From positions 97,448-161,447 of the forward strand of contig CAJNOL010000321.1 in assembly GCA_905250125.1 (NCBI GenBank): a stretch of DNA of 64,000 nucleotides. The letters are read 5' to 3'. A program made the translations under genes and the position numbers. The stretch is from Rotaria sordida. Taxonomy: Eukaryota > Rotifera > Eurotatoria > Philodinida > Philodinidae. A model generated the notes under the pieces. That model was not told the DNA's origin. It did no database searches and saw only the letters and a list, made by a program, of their open reading frames with translations. Positions 61,997 to 64,000 of this stretch are shown piece after piece (positions within the stretch are counted from its first letter, which is position 1; each line of letters opens with the position of its first letter).

Positions 61997-62949
61997 ATGG
62001 CAAATATTGTAGAAAACCGTTATGGCAAAGAAGGTGTTCGTCTTGTACGAGTACGTCGTTCACCATACAATGGAAATACATTCAATGAATGGACAGTACG
62101 TATTTTAATCGAAGGTGACTTTGTTAGTAGTTATACTGAAGCTGATAATTCCAAAGTTTTAACAACAGATACAATGAAAAATACAGGTAAACATAATATC
62201 TCTAAAAAAAGACACAATTTCGTTTGTTTTTTTTGTTGTAAAATATTTCAGTCTATTATATGGCACAACGTACAAGTGCAAAATCAATTGAAGATTTTGG
62301 AAAAGAGCTTGCTAATTATTTACTTGAGCATCATTCACAAATATCAGCTGCTAATATTGATATTGAAAGTAAAGCATGGTCACATATAGTTACATCAAAT
62401 AAAGTTCGTCATCCAACATCATTTGTTCAAACAAGTAATGAAGTACAATTAACAACTGTTAAACGTTCAAGGCATGGTAGTTTTTCAATTGTATCTGGTC
62501 TTAGAGGTTTAAAAGTAATGAAAACGGCTAATTCAAGTTTTGCGAATTTTTATAGAGATTCATTAACAACATTACCTGAATCAACTGATCGTCTTTTTGG
62601 TACAGCTATTGTAGCTCTTTGGACATATGAAGATGGTTCAGCAATAATGGATTTTGATAAAACTCGTCAACAAATTCGTTCATTGATGATTGATTTATTT
62701 GCTGAACATGAATCCGAAAGTGTTCAACATACAATGTATGATATGGGTAAACTTGTTTTAAATAATGTTAAATCTATAAGTAAAATACATCTTACACTGC
62801 CAAATCTTCATTGTTTACCTGTTGATTTAACTCGTTTTGGTGAAGAAAATAAAAATGAAATATTTATGCCTATTGATGATCCTCACGGTTATATACAATG
62901 TACATTAACAAGATCATCATCAAAAGCATCAATTTTATCAAAACTTTAA
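61997..62949 (+). CDS. Urate oxidase (uricase), peroxisomal
   Basis: Oxidises urate to 5-hydroxyisourate in purine breakdown. 295 aa from exons 61997-62186 and 62252-62949 (65-bp intron, phase 1). Catalytic residues are in place: K11 (RYGKEGVRL), T57 (LTTDTMKNT) and H250 (LPNLHCLP). Other family blocks are AQRTSAKSIEDFGKELANYL, TTVKRSRHGSFSIVSGLRGL and DRLFGTAIVALWTY. The protein ends SILSKL, a canonical PTS1 signal, so it should be imported into peroxisomes. Its product is the substrate of the enzyme encoded 106 bp downstream. Confidence 0.96.
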
Positions 62950-63055
62950 AATTGACGAAATCTTTAATTTTTTTTTTTGTGATTCTATCACTTTTTTTTC
63001 CTTCATTATTAACTAAAAATGATTGTTTTTTCTTTTTATTTCAATAAATTTTTAG

Positions 63056-63388
63056 ATGGCTAAAACTTTAACTACACATATTCTTGATTTATCATGTGGT
63101 CGACCGGCTGCTAATGTACCAGTTCGAGTTGAAAATTTTATAAATGGAGAATGGATATTAATGCCAACAACAGCAACAAAAACTAATGATGATGGTCGTG
63201 CATTTGATTTAGTTCCCATAGAGAAATGGCAACCAGGTCGATGGCGTCTTATATTTGATATAGATTCTTATATGCCTGATGGATTTTTTCCTTCTGTTAC
63301 TATTGAATTTTGTACTAAAGATACAGCTCATTATCATGTACCACTTTTACTTAATAAATTTGGTTATAGTACCTATCGTGGATCATAA
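63056..63388 (+). CDS. 5-hydroxyisourate hydrolase (transthyretin-like)
   Basis: Hydrolyses 5-hydroxyisourate to OHCU, the step after uricase. 110 aa, single exon, family-typical length. Signatures: HILDLSCGRPAANVPV with catalytic H8, the GRWRLIFDIDSY and FFPSVTIEF strands, HYHVPLLLNKFGYSTYRGS with the diagnostic C-terminal YRGS that separates this enzyme from transthyretin. No PTS1 is present at the C terminus (YRGS must stay terminal). A pyrimidine-rich tract ending TTTTAG touches the ATG directly, with only 106 bp after the uricase stop, so the mRNA 5' end may be made by trans-splicing. Confidence 0.96.
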   Translation: MAKTLTTHILDLSCGRPAANVPVRVENFINGEWILMPTTATKTNDDGRAFDLVPIEKWQPGRWRLIFDIDSYMPDGFFPSVTIEFCTKDTAHYHVPLLLNKFGYSTYRGS

Positions 63389-63461
63389 AATATATATTCA
63401 ATGATCTTCCTTTTTTTTTCTTTTATTAATAAAACGAAAAAAGCAAAATTATTATGTATTA

Positions 63462-64000
63462 TTAATAATGTGTTTTATTTTGGGATTCTGCCCACATTGA
63501 AAATGCTTTTGATTCATCTTTAAGTAATTGAGTTATACCAACACGTCGTTCATGTAATTCGCGTGCTAATTCTTCATAAATAAAATGATCATCAAAACCG
63601 ACTAGAGAAAAAAAAACAGACAATTATTTTAAAGTCATTTTTTTTTTAAATTTATCTTACTATCTTTAGCATCATGTTTTGAATGTGAAAAATAAATATG
63701 ATCAAGATGTGCCCAATAAATAGCACCTAAACACATGGGACATGGTTCACATGAACTATATATAACACAACCTTCAAGATTATGTGTGTTTAATTCTTGA
63801 CAAGCAAGACGAATTGTCACCATTTCAGCATGTGCTGTTGGATCATTTGTTGGAACAACTCTATTTGCACCTTGAGCAATAACTTTACCGTCTTTACAAA
63901 TTACCGCTAAAGACAAAAACAAAAGCATTATACTATAGAATAATACATTACTGTAGAAAATAAAAAATAACTTACCACCAAAAGGTCCACCGCGTCCATG
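63462..64000 (-). CDS. Guanine deaminase, bacterial (CDA-fold) type, partial
   Basis: Converts guanine to xanthine. The 5' end lies beyond the window. Visible exons: 64000-63976, 63906-63661, 63601-63462; joins GG|AVICKDGKV and KDI|GFDDHFIYEE keep phase. Zinc/catalytic blocks of the cytidine-deaminase superfamily are present: TAHAEMVTIR (His and catalytic Glu) and SSCEPCPMCLGAIYWAH (two Cys). GRGGPFG before the first join and NRVVPTNDPTAHAE, then GFDDHFIYEELA, are GuaD hallmarks. Animal guanine deaminases are usually of the unrelated amidohydrolase type, so this suggests acquisition from bacteria followed by intron gain. Its stop lies 73 bp from the HIU hydrolase stop, tail to tail. Confidence 0.92.

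Noticed and set aside
1..64000. tRNA, rRNA or CRISPR features
   Set aside because: No cloverleaf-like A/B boxes, rRNA core sequence or spaced direct repeats were recognised by eye; a tRNAscan run would be decisive.

Overview
This is a nuclear window from a small metazoan genome. It is very AT-rich, genes are broken by many short introns (often 50-70 bp) with GT..AG ends, intergenic DNA is full of short inverted-repeat elements, and coding sequence is rich in A/T-ending codons and polyQ/polyN/polyD tracts. The gene content (teashirt and SOX transcription factors, HPF1, APLF, ADRM1, GEMIN8, a BNIP2/PRUNE2-type BCH protein) is animal. Splice-acceptor-like AGs lie right next to several start codons, and a bacterial-type guanine deaminase sits beside uricase. 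A bdelloid rotifer or similar lophotrochozoan fits best; this is inference, as no species marker is visible.

Layout. 1-6.9 kb is transposon-rich: a decayed Tc1/mariner transposase, several inverted-repeat elements, a 92-bp minisatellite, a striking 312-bp-arm palindrome and an orphan ABCB-transporter fragment. At 6.9-8.4 kb (-) lies a teashirt-like zinc-finger gene, followed by about 6 kb of repeats and an RRM gene (14.4-15.4 kb, -). From 19.1 to 30.1 kb is a tight four-gene block: SOX (-), 327 bp, a divergent 14-3-3-like gene (+) that meets HPF1 (-) tail to tail with 9 bp between stops, then 287 bp, then APLF (+). HPF1 and APLF, both poly(ADP-ribose) DNA-repair factors carrying PBZ fingers, are head to head. 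From 32.6 to 41.4 kb lie a two-TM protein, ADRM1/Rpn13, a ceramide phosphoethanolamine synthase-like gene carrying two lesions, and GEMIN8 (all +).

From 43.2 to 56.3 kb (+) runs a 13-exon gene encoding about 2000 aa: a long acidic region with DPF/DPW-type motifs and a C-terminal BCH domain. Its 4-kb intron 8 holds three minus-strand genes (one unknown protein, two single-TM proteins). The last 2 kb holds a purine-breakdown cluster: uricase with a peroxisomal SKL end, 5-hydroxyisourate hydrolase 106 bp downstream, and a convergent CDA-family guanine deaminase that runs off the window end.

All exon joins were worked out by eye from GT/AG sites, reading-frame phase and family resemblance. For every multi-exon gene complete in the window and reported intact, the summed exon length is a multiple of three. 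No RNA genes or CRISPR arrays were recognised.
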